This document shows positions 1 through 10,789 of a DNA stretch of 64,000 nt, piece by piece. The translations under genes were made by a program, and so were the position numbers. The stretch is taken from contig KN832554.1 in NCBI GenBank assembly GCA_000827205.1, forward strand, positions 2,605,789-2,669,788. Direction: 5' to 3'. Origin of the DNA: Plicaturopsis crispa FD-325 SS-3 (taxonomy: Eukaryota; Basidiomycota; Agaricomycetes; Amylocorticiales; Amylocorticiaceae). Positions within the stretch are counted from its first letter, which is position 1, and each line of letters starts with the position of its first letter. Below the pieces are notes generated by a model. That model was not told where the DNA came from and ran no database searches. It was given only the letters and a program-made list of their open reading frames with translations.

Positions 1-209
1 GCCAGATGGTTTGCTTCACGAGGGTATCGATCGGGGTATGGATACAGAGTGGCCAGGTTGCGAGTCCTGTTGTGCATGCTGAAACCGCGTGTAAGTGAAC
101 CTTCTACTTGAGGTTTGGCAGGCCAGCGTCTCACACACGTCTACATATACTGCGCAGATGCCCATGCTTCAGCATAGCTGCCCTTTCATCTACCCCCCAT
201 TACGCCTTG

Positions 210-1368
210 ATGACCATGGCGTCGCTTCAAAGCCCTACTTTATCTGATCTATCCGAGAACGGCAGTGATACGACTCTCGTCGGGCTTGCTAGCCCCCCAC
301 CGCCGGAGGTAGCGGATGCAAAAAACAGGCTAGCTGCGATGAAGGACGCTTTGGATCCGTTGGGAGTGCGTATGCTATGACATAACCGGATGACTGTGAC
401 GCTAACAGAGAACTTTCATCTGTCTAGAAAGCGTTCGACTCGCTCGGCGAGCAGACCGCCCATATAGCTTTGCTAGGAGGGGATTTGGAAACTGCCAAGG
501 AAATCAACAAGTGAGTTCGTGTTGCTCGGATCAGGGATATACTTTTGTCGTTCGCTTATCACTGAATATTGGGCACAGTTTGCGGAGGGAAATGCGGGTA
601 CAGGATCAACACCAAAAAAATGGAATCTATGAGATTCAGTGTGAGGCGCGAATGTGTCTAAAGCAGTGACTTCGCTTACTCAGTATCTTTGACAGTACTC
701 CTGAGGGACGTCCTCGAGAACGAGATTATCGAGCACATACGATGGCAAAGTTCATGACTTCCCCACCTTTCACCTCTAGAAGCTGATCCGTATTTGAGCA
801 CAGTTGAAAAAGAAATAGAGGAGCAAATCGACATACAAGTAGAGGAGCAGCTCGCGCTGCACCTCGAGAAGCATGCACCACAAGCATTGCAGGATGAAGT
901 AGCCGAGCAGAGACGGGAGCTTGAGGAGCTGCAACGGCAATTACACAACTCGTAAGCCATCGCCCTTCTCGCCACAAAATATAAACGACGGTGCAGCTTT
1001 TTCTGCTCAGGGAAAGTCGCCGTGCAAATGCAGCGCTGAGGTCTACTCATCCTCACGACACGCTGCATACCATATTGCGGCTCAGCGGGGGTCCAAGTCC
1101 AGTGTATCCCAAAGACTTACAGGGTTTGTTTGACCTAGATGGTGCGTTTCTGGATTTCTCGCGATAGCGCTGCAAAAGCATTGAGTTTCTTTGAAGATGC
1201 CCTTGTGATACAGCTGATGACGGAGTACGAGCTACCCGACATATCGGACAACCTACAGAGGAATGTAAATCGATTCATGCATTTCTGCGGGGTGACTTAT
1301 CAATTGGTGAGCACCTCATGAGATTGCGTGTTATGAAATTGGAAAAAATATATACCTAGTATCGTTAG
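210..1368 (+). CDS. Coiled-coil protein of unknown function
   Basis: I do not recognise a named family. The ATG at 210 opens exon 1 (210-365); further exons are 428-510, 579-640, 696-749, 780-951 and from 1011. The middle is a Glu-rich coiled coil (around 780-950), followed by a patch reading LSGGPSPVYPKDLQGLFDLD and a C-terminal part with NRFMHFCGVTYQL, ending at TAG 1366-1368 after a last small exon. These parts look like one conserved fungal protein. The joint near 1140-1168 is odd: the two open halves meet in frame only through a 22-nt intron (1146-1167), which is too short for normal splicing, or through a one-base frameshift. So the gene is either damaged there or carries a sequence error. 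Role and location in the cell are unknown. Confidence 0.6.
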
Positions 1369-1776
1369 GCACTGGGTGCGGAGGGATTTTCGCCGTATCG
1401 GAAGGCTCCAGGGAGGTATCATGGAAAATCATGAGCTGTCTTTGGAAGGAACCTTGGATTTCGAAGCATACCTTTGTAAACGCCAGTGCGCTAGGGACGA
1501 TATTCGACTGCCTCATGGACATGACATAGTCAGCAAAAATGTCATCTGCATGCCCATTCATCTCCATATCTACAAAATAAGTAGTTCGAGGGTATGGTGT
1601 AGATTTGGAACCAGATGGACTTTAAGTTGGGAACGAGGTTGGGAACGACGTCGTCTTCTGTCGGGGTGTAAATGAAATAGCCCCTGACCCCGCCGGATCA
1701 TACTGCAACACCGTGACCTGTCTGTTGTCCGACTTCGAACATTAGTCCAAGTTGTACTTACCGGCAAACGCCCAAG
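1369..1776. other. Intergenic, no gene seen
   Basis: About 400 bases between two rightward genes. Open frames on both strands are short and show no splice-supported coding pattern. It should hold the 3' end of the coiled-coil gene and the promoter of the lipase gene, but I see no clear motif. Confidence 0.4.
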
Positions 1777-3023
1777 ATGACTGAAAGATCGTACACGGAA
1801 GCCTGGCTAGAAGGACCAAAATGCACTCAGTTCTACACCCGTACATACGCTGCATCGGAGCCACGAGCCGTCATAGTCGCCCTCCACGGTTTCATAGAGC
1901 ACGTCGCCCGGTTTGAACACGTCCATAGTGCCTTTGCCGCCCACGGATTCACGGTGTTCACGTATGATCAGCGAGGATTCGGTCGCACGGCGTCGGACAA
2001 GGCCCACAAGAGCAAGGACAGCTCTTATGGGAAGACGAGCTGGCCAGACCAGCTCGCGGACATCGAATGGGCAGTACGTCACGCAAAAGAACGGTATGGC
2101 GGGAATGGCCAGCCCTTATTTCTGACGGGACAATCAATGGTGCGTGTGCCCTTCCATGCACGGGTACTGGTAATAATGCATACGTAGGGAGGGGGATTGG
2201 TCTTGGCCTTTCCGACACGGTCGACGGCACCGCCTGCCCTGGAAACAGTTTCTTTGATCTCTGGAGTACTGGCGACGAGCCCCCTAGTTCTACAAACACA
2301 TCCCGCTTCAAAGGCATTGAAATGGATTGGGGGTAAGGCTAGTTTGATATTACCTGCTCAAAACATACCTGCGAACGTCTCCCCCGAGGTTGGTTCGGCT
2401 ACTTTTTACTCTGATAGACGCCGAAAGTCACTAATGCGCCGCCCATGTAGCACCTCTCGCACGACAAACAAGTGAATGACTCATTTGCCAACGACCCGCT
2501 CGTGAGGCACGAGGGCTCATTGCGCGGTATCAGTGACATGCTCACCGGGGTAAGCGTCCATAATTTCCAAGGACAATAATGGTGTTAACAATCTCTGTCG
2601 TCCCAGGGCGAACAGTTGGCACGGAGCGATTACAAAAGATGGCCTCCTAACCTTCCGGTATGCGGGATCCTGTGTTTGTACTATCCGCTTCTCAAAGTAA
2701 TTTCCAGGTTGCTTTCTTCCACGGCACTGCAGACCAGGTTTGTGCTGTCTCTTGTCCCTCACCGATATTAACTGACGCTTTTCCAGGTCACGTCCCACGT
2801 AGCAACCCAGGAATTTTATAACAACATCCCGGCGAAAGACAAGACAATCAAGCTATACGAAGTAAGATGGAGGTCACCTTGTCTGTCAATGCATTGGCTA
2901 ATGGATTTTGCGTAGGGTGGATACCACGAATTACAAAATGAACCAGACGGCGTGAAGGAGCAGGTCATTGAAGACAAGATAGCGTGGATTGAAGCACACC
3001 TCGGCACCGGGGCAAAGCTATGA
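1777..3023 (+). CDS. Monoacylglycerol lipase (serine hydrolase, Yju3 type)
   Basis: Alpha/beta hydrolase of the hydrolase-4 / monoglyceride lipase family, which cleaves monoacylglycerols to glycerol and fatty acid, usually on lipid droplets and membranes. The ATG at 1777 starts a protein with the oxyanion-loop HGFIEHVARF, the conserved FTYDQRGFGR block, and the nucleophile elbow GQSMGG, which is split by an intron after the Met codon at about 2139. Later exons give the acid residue in FHGTADQVTS and the catalytic His in EGGYHELQNEP, just before the stop at 3021-3023. Six or seven short introns all have GT-AG ends. All three catalytic residues are present and the length fits the family. No signal peptide is seen. 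It converges on the clathrin light chain gene, 120 bp away. Confidence 0.9.
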
Positions 3024-3143
3024 GACTCAGATACTGTAAACCATTCTGCACTACTCTGGGACTCAGTGTGCGGTGACTTATTGTTTTATGTACCGAAACC
3101 AGTCCATTCCAAATAACGCGAACATATGTAAGTATAAAGCCAA

Positions 3144-4164
3144 CTAATAACCGGCCGCGCCTGGCGCCGCCGTGCCCTCGCGCTTGAGCCGAAGGAGCAC
3201 CTCTTTGTACCGCGCGAGATCGGTCGTACCCGCGCCTGTGCGTGCGATGGTCTTGCTCTGTGAGTTCTGTAGTTCGACGAGGTCCGCGATACGCTCCCAT
3301 GTCGTGCCCGCCGTCAAAGCGGACGACATGTTGTCGAGGTACGCCTGCTCCTCTTCCCTATGATGAGATAAAGCGCGCTCAGCATCATGAATCTTCACAC
3401 TGCGGATACACGTACTTGTTTTCGCGGATGGTCCGCTCCCGTTTCTTCGAGTAGTCCTCGTAGAATTCGTCGATTGCACGTTCGGCGCGGCCGATAGTTT
3501 CCTGCCGTTTCGCTTTGCTCGCTTCGTCACGCGCTTTGATTTCCTCCGCCTGTTTCTCGCGCCAGTCCCTTCAACGAGACACTGTTAGGCAGTGTCTTTC
3601 AGAAATATAGTGGCACATACTTGATAACCTGGGGCTCGTCCTCTTCTATCGAATGGTTGAGGATAGGCGTCGAAGAGTATGCGGAGGCTTGCGGGCGCGG
3701 GGCAAATGTGGGCGTGGCTCCAAAGGAAGGTTGCGAGTTCAATGCGGGTTGAGTATAAGTGGGTTGCTGCTGTAGATCCACATATATATGTTAGACGATG
3801 AAATCCTACAAGCATTACAAACAGTACGGGGAACGCACCGAGGGAACATCGATATCCGGGAACTGGTCCTCAAACTTCTCAATCTCATCGTCGCCTGTGA
3901 CTTTCACGTCTGTTTCCCTCTCGTCAAAATCGTCGAACGCGAAGCCGCCAGGCGGTCCCGAGCTGGCTGCATTGGCCTATAAGATAATTCAGTGCTATTT
4001 AAACCGGTTTGGAAGAACGGCTTGACACGTACAGAAGCTGCGGGAAAGTCGCCCTCGCCGTCGAGGGAGATGTCGGGGAACGCGGACGCGGCTTTGTCAA
4101 AGTCAATGTCCCCACCTGTGCCTGCTCCAGAGGAGAATTCTCCGCCTGCTAGGAAGTCGTCCAT
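3144..4164 (-). CDS. CLC1: Clathrin light chain
   Basis: Regulatory light chain that binds clathrin heavy-chain triskelia on coated vesicles. The ATG at 4164 gives an acidic Gly/Asp-rich start, then the conserved acidic stretch around FAFDDFDERE and KFEDQFPDIDVPS. A Pro/Gln-rich linker comes next. The long heavy-chain-binding helix begins EWREKQ-like (KDWREKQAEEIKARDEASK) and runs through RAIDEFYEDYSKKRERTIRENK. The C-terminal block has TTWERIADLVELQNSQSKT, and the stop lies at 3144-3146. There are five exons with introns of about 50-70 nt. Order, length and motifs all match fungal clathrin light chains. It shares a 307-bp upstream region with the divergent PTRHD1-like gene. Confidence 0.95.
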
Positions 4165-4471
4165 GGTTTACGGTGGGTTTACTGAGTAGGTTATGTTGAA
4201 CAGCAATAGCAATTGAGCAGCAACGCGTTGCAGTGTGTGTATGTGGGGGACTGGCGTCGGAGTACGAAATGGAGTCTAAAGATTAGTCTCCCGTTCCAGG
4301 ACTTTCCCCACTTCGTCTTGGGCTCATAAGTACCGTCTCTTCGTTCCATCCAGATCATCCAAACTGTTGCTGAAATCGCGTATCTGTGCCTCCCGTGGCT
4401 TTGGGAGCTCATACGCACTGCGATCAAGTGGACGACAAGCTTACTTTACTTCTCAGGCGTTTGGTTCAGCC
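4165..4471. promoter_or_regulatory. Divergent promoter region of clathrin light chain and PTRHD1-like gene
   Basis: The start codons of two divergent genes lie at 4164 (minus) and 4472 (plus), so both promoters must sit in this stretch. I see no convincing TATA box or known factor site. Confidence 0.5.
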
Positions 4472-5269
4472 ATGTCCGCGGAGGCTTCGAGCGTGACACC
4501 AGACACTCCTGTCGTTCCGAATCCAAGTCACGAAAAACTTACCTCTGGAGAGCAAGGCCATCTTGTTATGCAAATTGTTGTCCGTCGGGATCTTCTTGAT
4601 GTTCGTCCGATTCTCTCGTCCTTCTTCTTGCACGCGTGCTATCTACGTCGCGTCGCGTTGCAGCGAGATCAAACTGGCGGCTTGCTATGCTCCCTTCGAA
4701 CCGCCGTTTTTGGTCTACCTAGTTCCTGACCGCTATGAAAATATAGGCGCAAGGATGGGGTGTAGGCCCCCTCATGGCACAAGTCGCGCATGCTGCCACA
4801 GCAGTAAGTCACGCCGGTTGCGATATTATCTTGAACACATAACGTTGTTTTTTCGACAGGTCTTACACGAGACTGGCGATAGACCCGAAACTATAGCATA
4901 TCTGGCTGATCTGAAGGAAATGCACAAGGTGAGCTATGCATTGGATTCGTAGCGGCGAGATGTCCCGTCCGTTGTGGTTGCTTGACGCGCTCCTGCATCC
5001 ATAGGTTGTTCTGCAAGTACGTCCTTCTGCATGCGTTGCTCATGTTGCAGGCGGAGTGACTGACTGCACGAACACAGACGTCCGACGAGTCGTCCCTGCG
5101 AAAGCTATCTATGCTTCTCGAAGCATCCTCTTCGTCGCCCATCCCTCATCATCTTTGGATCGAACAGCCGGAGAATGTCCCAACATGTATCGCGCTTTCA
5201 CCAAACCGGCGCGAAAAGCCCGTGAGGAAAGCCCTGGATAAGGCAGGATGCCGATTGTGGAAAGCTTGA
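4472..5269 (+). CDS. PTRHD1-like peptidyl-tRNA hydrolase-fold protein
   Basis: Pth2-fold protein closest to animal PTRHD1. Five exons (4472-4600, 4747-4803, 4860-4928, 5005-5016, 5078-5269) join in frame to about 152 residues. The first strand is LVMQIVVRRDLLD, followed by GWGVGPLMAQVAHAATAVL, the site of the bound tRNA/peptide in Pth2 enzymes. Then come LADLKEMHKVVLQTSDESSL and HHLWIEQPENVPTCIALSPN, a block typical of PTRHD1 and not of classic Pth2. One exon is only 12 nt. Pth2 enzymes free stalled peptidyl-tRNA; whether PTRHD1 members do so is less certain, so the activity is an inference from the family. Length agrees with human PTRHD1 (about 140 residues). Confidence 0.85.
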
Positions 5270-5566
5270 CGTTCTGTAGCAGGCTGCGGTGTCCCTCCCA
5301 TGGTGTATCGCCGCACAGATCATTCGTATTATCCATGGTTATTCTAGGGCGATAGGTATCTACCCTCCCCACGATTTCTGACGCGTCGCGTCGCGTCAAC
5401 GAATTATATGTGCAATTTTCTCCCACATTCAACAAAAATCGAATGCTGGCCGTCCTTCCCGTGAAATCAATGCCGTATCTCCTTTGCTATACTACGTAGA
5501 AGATACGACCACTCCACATAAATAAGCGAGTCGTATTTATTGGTCGAATTTATCTCCGGTCCAGCC

Positions 5567-5775
5567 ATGTCAAAGTTTCCCAAGCATGAGAATAGCACGC
5601 GGATCGAGGATCCTCCGTTGGCTCCTGACGACGTTGAGCTTGCGCTCGCCAACGACGAAGTACTCAAGTACTGTATATTTCATTCTGTATCGCTGCTGTG
5701 GACACTAAGAACGTATTTCAGGACTTGCGAGCTCTCTTGAGTCCCTTCCAGACCTCCGAACGCCGACCACGATGA
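5567..5775 (+). CDS. Small upstream ORF ahead of the PalI-type gene
   Basis: The ATG at 5567 opens a frame beginning MSKFPKHENSTRIEDPPL that contains an intron ending at 5721. Two donors are possible. Using the GT after 5658-5660 (GAA) the frame ends at TGA 5773-5775 and overlaps the next start codon (ATG 5772-5774) as ATGA. Using the donor at 5668 it ends at 5740, 31 nt before that ATG. The product would be 40-50 residues. I do not recognise it. It may be a spliced uORF or the first cistron of a two-protein mRNA; a chance ORF is also possible. Confidence 0.35.
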
Positions 5776-6667
5776 AACGAATCCGCTCGCCGATCCTCAA
5801 GCGTCACCGTTTTCTTTCTATTATCACCTTCACTCTCCTCTTCGCTGCATTCATTCTATTTCTTCTGGTAGCATTGTCCTTGCCCATTATCAAACCGGTG
5901 TATCTGGCCAGTCTACACGCACAAGTGAGCCCCGGGCAGCCTGCAACTGAAGTCGCGACGGAACTTCGATTTGGTGTTTGGGGAGTTTGCGCAAACAGGT
6001 GAGGACCAAATCCAAGTCTGCTTTCGTTTTCGAGGTGCTGGCAGATGCGCAAGAAGGCGACGTGTTTACTGACCTGTCTTGTAATCTAGTGTATTGAACG
6101 CCCCCACTCTTTTCACGAACAATGGCGAATGCACCTCTCCTGCGTTGGGTTACACAATCCCTCCCGCCCTCACCGAACTCATTGGCATATCTGCTTCCCT
6201 CACTACTGCCATTTTGAAGGGTCTTCTCATCCTCTTAGTCCTTCACCCAGTGACCGCAGGCCTCGCACTTGTCGGCTTCATGTTTTCATTGTGCCTTGCC
6301 TCGAAAGCACTGTCCATCCTGGCCCTCATTGTTTCCATCGTCTCTGCTATCCTGTCCTCTGTGGTCTTCGCGGCAGATCTAGCGCTCGTGATTGTGGCAA
6401 AGAGCCAAATCAAGGATATAACCATTGGCACATTTGTGGTCCAGTGGGGCAATGCGGTTTGGCTGTCGTTGGTGGGCGTCATATTGACATGGCTGGCGGT
6501 CATTGCTCTATCCATCAGAGCATGCGACTGCTGTGGACTCGGCAGGCGATACAACGAGAAGTAAGTGCACAACACTGCTCTTTGGATGCTGTGGCGTAGA
6601 ATAGCGCTGATCGTCGATCACCATATGAAGGCATGCCCGCGAGCACGACTACAACTCGTCGTACTAG
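5772..6667 (+). CDS. SUR7/PalI (Rim9-like) membrane protein
   Basis: Four-span membrane protein of the SUR7/PalI family, which acts at the plasma membrane in eisosome organisation or in alkaline pH sensing (Rim9/PalI). Exons 5772-5998, 6090-6560 and 6631-6667 give 244 residues. A basic start (MKRIRSPILKRHR) precedes the first hydrophobic span, then the extracellular loop with the family's GVWGVC motif. Three more spans follow (around 6180-6270, 6270-6380, 6440-6520). The tail has CDCCGLGRRYNEK and a short charged end supplied by the third exon. The last intron was placed because it extends the tail into a natural polar end (HAREHDYNSSY). The choice between the SUR7 and Rim9 role is not settled by sequence. 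Confidence 0.85.
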
Positions 6668-7406
6668 ATGCCCACCTGATGCGAATGCGGAACAAACTTG
6701 GAGCCACATACCACATATACCTCACATCTCACTGATGACCTACCCCGGCTCGAGCCTCAGCATCTCATACGATTTATCACGGGCCTCAGTACCCTCGGCG
6801 GCTATGACCCCGTATACGACTATGCTTCCGTCCTTCTACCGCGGTACATACATTTGATTTGGTTTCGAATATTAACGCCACACTTTTATTCCTCCCGTAA
6901 AGCGAAAAGATGACCTTCGTGATCAAGAACACAGCATCGCAACATTGTCCGATTCAGCGAACTCACCAAATGAACAACGACCATCCAGCATGCGTGGGAA
7001 AGTTACCGTTGTCTTTAAGTTCTGCACGGTATGTCCTCGGACCTCGTCTCGCCCACCTTATACCTCTGTGCATGGTACTAATTGATTCGAAACCTGTCCA
7101 GTATGTTTTGGCGCGTATGTCAGACGACACCTTGTTGATGTCAGGGCTCTGCCTGCAGGCGTTTGGGCGCCGAAGAAGCACTGATTCCGATAACGGCGGC
7201 GGTCCAGTTTTATCAGTGCGGCGTTTTCCTGTATCATTGGGCACTCATCCTTGGTCACTTTTTTCCTACAGGGTACTGCGTTCAGGCTCCGCATTTTTGT
7301 GGCGATGGCATATAAACATGCACTACTCTATGCCTATGCTCCATACGTCCTCTCACCCCCATTCCCCATCGAATGTTGCAATCCGCTAATGATTGGTCAG
7401 ACCTAA
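6668..7406. other. Intergenic, no gene seen
   Basis: About 740 bases between two rightward genes. The open frames here are short, mutually overlapping and without convincing splice partners. It likely holds the 3' UTR of the PalI-type gene and the promoter of the PARG gene. Confidence 0.4.
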
Positions 7407-9305
7407 ATGGCCTCTTCATCCGACAGACGACGTATCGCAGAGACTACTGCCGCAGCGCTCCAAAGCGGCTCTTTCGTCTTCGCTAAGAGGTCGTACGACT
7501 TAGCATCGCCGACTCAACATTCGGAAAGACACACTCATTACTACTCCCCTAATCATGCTATCCGACTATCCTCCTCGCGGAGGCATCATTCCGCCGAGGT
7601 AACTATCGTGAACGAAACTACTCTACGGACGGCACGCCGGCTGTCTACTGCCTCGCACGGCTCTACGGCACGCATTGGCGTGCTGAGCTTTGCCTCCCCG
7701 ACGAAACCTGGCGGGGGCTTCGCGGACGGCGAGGCGAATCAAGAGGCATCCATCGTCCGCTCTTCGAACATCTACCCCACTCTCATATCCCGTTCCGCTC
7801 AAAAGTTCTATTCATTGCACAGGAATAACGCTCAGCCAGGAATTTACTCCCACGCTATGATATACTCTCCACGTATCTTAGTTTTCCGCGGCGATACTGG
7901 GGAGTGGCACTCGCCCTTTGAAATCGACGTGGTCACCTGTGCCGCGGTAGATGCCAGGATCGTTCGGGCCGCCTCACGCCATGATGGGATGTCCGTAGAG
8001 CGGGAGATTGAAGTGACGATGAAAGAGCGGATGTCGAGGATCTTGGCATTGTTCGAGCATAAAGCAGTGCGGCACATTGTGCTCGGCGCGTTTGGCGCTG
8101 GCAGCATGAACTCTGCGAAGGTCATAGCGAGGATATGGGCAGACTTGCTTATTGCCCACGGAGCGCCCTTCAAGGTCTCATTTGAGACCGTCACATTCGC
8201 GGTCGCGGGGCGACCAGACTTCGATGATTTCATGGGTGTCTTCGGGCGGCGGGGTCACAGAGTTGCCCCGAAAATCCCGACAGTCCCGACACTTTCCCCT
8301 CTGGTTCTTCCTCATCCCCAGACAGTGATCCCGCAGGTTTCGCCCTTCCCGCGAAACAATGCTCCTCTTCCATTTGGACAATCTAGTGGGAGGACATTTC
8401 GAAAATGGGTGGCAGAGACCACTTTAGCTGCTATACAGCGGAGGTCCGTCGTTGTCAACGGCGTCTCGTATGATATAACCGATCCCGTGCGAGCCACGAA
8501 ATACCGGACCGTCTACTATGATCCCGCCGCTGCCGCTCAATTGATGATGGCCCCAACCCAGCACGTTGGCCACTCTGAGGTCTCATTTTGGTGCCTCTCC
8601 ATTGTCAGTGCAGCCCATCGCGCTTCTCGCGAGAGCATGGACCGCCTGGGTGTCTTCAACTTTGCCTCGTCGACAACGCCCGGTGGACGTTTCATGGAAG
8701 CGGACGGTCAGGAAGAAGCTCTGGTCCGCTCTACGAGTCTACATGAGTCTCTCATCACCAACGAGGCCCGCGCTTTCTACACGCCGCACTCCCAGAATGC
8801 TCAGGATGGGTTTTACACACATTCCATGCTCTACTCCCCTTCTGTCGTCGTCCTGCGTGACGACAGAGGCAATTGGACCGCACCCTTTCGTACCGATATC
8901 ATCACCTGCACCGCCATCGATTCGGGTACCGTCTACAATGTGTGGCGCGGGCGCGGCTATTCCGAAAATATTATCGGTCTGCACATAGAGTCAAGGATGC
9001 GGGAGCGGATCACCTGTGTTCTGTGCCTTTTTGAGAAGCTGCGAATTCCACGCATTATCCTGAGTGGCTTTGGCACTCGGGATGATAGTAGAAATTCTGT
9101 TGTAGCTGCGGCAAGGCTATGGGCGGACCTACTCAATGTCCCAGAGGCGCGGTTCAAGACGTCGTTCACCCGTGTCATCTTTGCGATACCCGACCACAGG
9201 ACCTATGCCGTTTTTATGAAAGCATTCGAGGAGCAAGTACGCGAGAGAAACCGCGAATGGAGGCGGCGCCGCGGCCGAATGTCCCGTGTTTTCGGCGGCT
9301 ACTAG
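7407..9305 (+). CDS. Tandem two-domain microbial-type PARG (DUF2263/TIGR02452) protein
   Basis: A single intronless frame of 632 residues made of two copies of the microbial-type poly(ADP-ribose) glycohydrolase domain, about residues 5-285 and 330-615. Each copy holds the same landmarks in the same order: a GV(L/F)(S/N)FAS strand, the glycine loop, Y(T/S)H(A/S)M(I/L)YSP, DVVTCAA or DIITCTA, RM..IL.LFE and a G(A/F)G strand. The family signature is GGG-x6-8-QEE. Copy 1 keeps GGG (102-104) but reads QEA (112-114). Copy 2 keeps QEE (435-437) but reads GGR (426-428). Characterised relatives remove ADP-ribose from proteins; here either half may be a reader only. The lack of introns is unusual among its neighbours. 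No signal peptide is seen. Confidence 0.9.
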   Translation: MASSSDRRRIAETTAAALQSGSFVFAKRSYDLASPTQHSERHTHYYSPNHAIRLSSSRRHHSAEVTIVNETTLRTARRLSTASHGSTARIGVLSFASPTKPGGGFADGEANQEASIVRSSNIYPTLISRSAQKFYSLHRNNAQPGIYSHAMIYSPRILVFRGDTGEWHSPFEIDVVTCAAVDARIVRAASRHDGMSVEREIEVTMKERMSRILALFEHKAVRHIVLGAFGAGSMNSAKVIARIWADLLIAHGAPFKVSFETVTFAVAGRPDFDDFMGVFGRRGHRVAPKIPTVPTLSPLVLPHPQTVIPQVSPFPRNNAPLPFGQSSGRTFRKWVAETTLAAIQRRSVVVNGVSYDITDPVRATKYRTVYYDPAAAAQLMMAPTQHVGHSEVSFWCLSIVSAAHRASRESMDRLGVFNFASSTTPGGRFMEADGQEEALVRSTSLHESLITNEARAFYTPHSQNAQDGFYTHSMLYSPSVVVLRDDRGNWTAPFRTDIITCTAIDSGTVYNVWRGRGYSENIIGLHIESRMRERITCVLCLFEKLRIPRIILSGFGTRDDSRNSVVAAARLWADLLNVPEARFKTSFTRVIFAIPDHRTYAVFMKAFEEQVRERNREWRRRRGRMSRVFGGY

Positions 9306-9742
9306 TCGAATGGACGTATACATGGAGGTCTGTGTGTCTCCGTTTGCTACTAGTGAGGCCGTTTTCGTTTGCTTTTCAATCCCCGTTCTCGTTCGCAATG
9401 TTTTGTACTACATATGATTTCCGGTGGCGTTGGCGTTCGTTGTGCCTTCGTCCCAAATTGCTTACTACTTTGCCTTGCGTTGTCGATCACCTGTATCGTG
9501 TCGTTCACTCTCTTTCATCAGTGTTCTGAGTGTTTTTGGTTGTTATGCGTCTCTCAGAGTTTATGTTGTACTTGTAATGACTGCAGTCTTGAACTTGAAG
9601 CTTGAAGTCCTATTGAAGATTATCTAGAGTGAGCGTGGGAGTAATTCGATGTCGGTATTGGAGGCCCTGTGTCCGACTTCAATCTCTCACTTATACCTCC
9701 ACGTCCAGGACACCCCGAATTTTCCAAGAAGTCGCCTCAGAG
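9306..9742. other. Intergenic, no gene seen
   Basis: T-rich stretch after the PARG stop codon, probably 3' UTR followed by the Hub1 promoter. No splice-supported coding pattern was found. Confidence 0.4.
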
Positions 9743-10144
9743 ATGGCTCTCATCGAGGTAAGCACATGTAAAAAGCTCTTGGAATCTCGGACTTATCGCC
9801 GATTGGATTCTCTGCGAGCAGATAATCGCGAACGATCGTCTGGGCCGTAAAGGTGAGGCGAAGCCGTTCGCCAAATTTATATGGATAGCTGAGGATCACC
9901 TCTACAGTCCGTGTGAAATGCAGCCCCGACGACACCGTAGGCGATCTGAAGAAGCTCATTGCGGCCCAGACTGGTACGACCGCTAGCAAGATACAGCTGA
10001 AGAAATGGTGCGTCTGATCTCCTTCGTCCCGAGACAGGATCGACAACAGACCCTCATCTCCCATACAGGTACACGATCTATAAGGACCACATAACGCTCG
10101 CCGACTACGAGATCCACGACGGGATGAGTCTCGAGATGTACTAG
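9743..10144 (+). CDS. HUB1: Ubiquitin-like protein Hub1/UBL5
   Basis: Ubiquitin-like protein that binds the spliceosomal protein Snu66 (and, in some species, Prp38) and tunes splice-site choice. Four exons (9743-9757, 9822-9852, 9908-10007, 10069-10144) give 73 residues, the same as human UBL5. Conserved blocks are [47 protein letters not shown] and [11 protein letters not shown]. The TGG codon of KKWY is split by the last intron. There is no C-terminal Gly-Gly, as expected. The protein ends in one Tyr where many family members have two. It is tiny in exon 1 (five codons), so ATG choice rests on the family start. Confidence 0.95.
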
Positions 10145-10354
10145 TCGACATGTCTTCAGCAGTGACTCGAATTTGGCGCATAATTCGCCCTCCTGTCAGC
10201 GGCAGTCGCTTGAGCGCGGGGAGCCTAGCAGAAGAATAATGTGGTATGTAGTTGTATGCAAGCAATACATCCGGATTCTGTGACCGCCTTTGGTGTTTGG
10301 TGGAATTCTCGCCCAAACCTTGCTAGCTAGCCAGGTGCGCTCCTCCGTTCCTAC

Positions 10355-10789
10355 AATGGTGTTCCAAGAAATTACCCTCCATATTCACAGAGTTAATGCC
10401 ACAACACCTCCAGTAGCTATAGCGGCCGCGGAAAGCGACACGCCCCCAGTTGAGATACGTCCAGCATTCGCGGTCTGGATTTTGAGTATCCATGTCAGTA
10501 AGTCACTGCGACACAAACTCGACCGGTAATGCTGACCTTTTGTGCAGAGGCTGCTGCAGGGCATCCGTTCATGCAGCTCATGTCTTTGTTACTTGCAACA
10601 ACGTGCGCGAGTGCAGGATCTATTGGCAAAGGTGCTGGGGATGATACCACTATTGAATGGTACGTGTAGTTGTCAGGCATTGCGCCAGAACGAGCTGGAT
10701 GAAGACTCACCAGGAGAAACGTTCAACAAGATTATGATTGCGGTCAAGAGGGTAGAGGTTGCTTGAGCGGAAGGGTACATTTTGGTTGA
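10355..10789 (+). CDS. Possible small three-exon gene, unknown
   Basis: Weak candidate. The ATG at 10355 begins MVFQEITLHIHRVNATTPP. An intron with donor about 10500 and acceptor near 10547 leads in frame to AAAGHPFMQLMSLLLATTCA, and a second intron near 10660-10712 leads to a Gly/Cys-containing tail with TGA at 10787-10789. The joins are in frame and the introns have GT-AG ends, but I recognise no family and the last exon is not convincing. It may equally be the 3' region of nothing. Confidence 0.25.
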
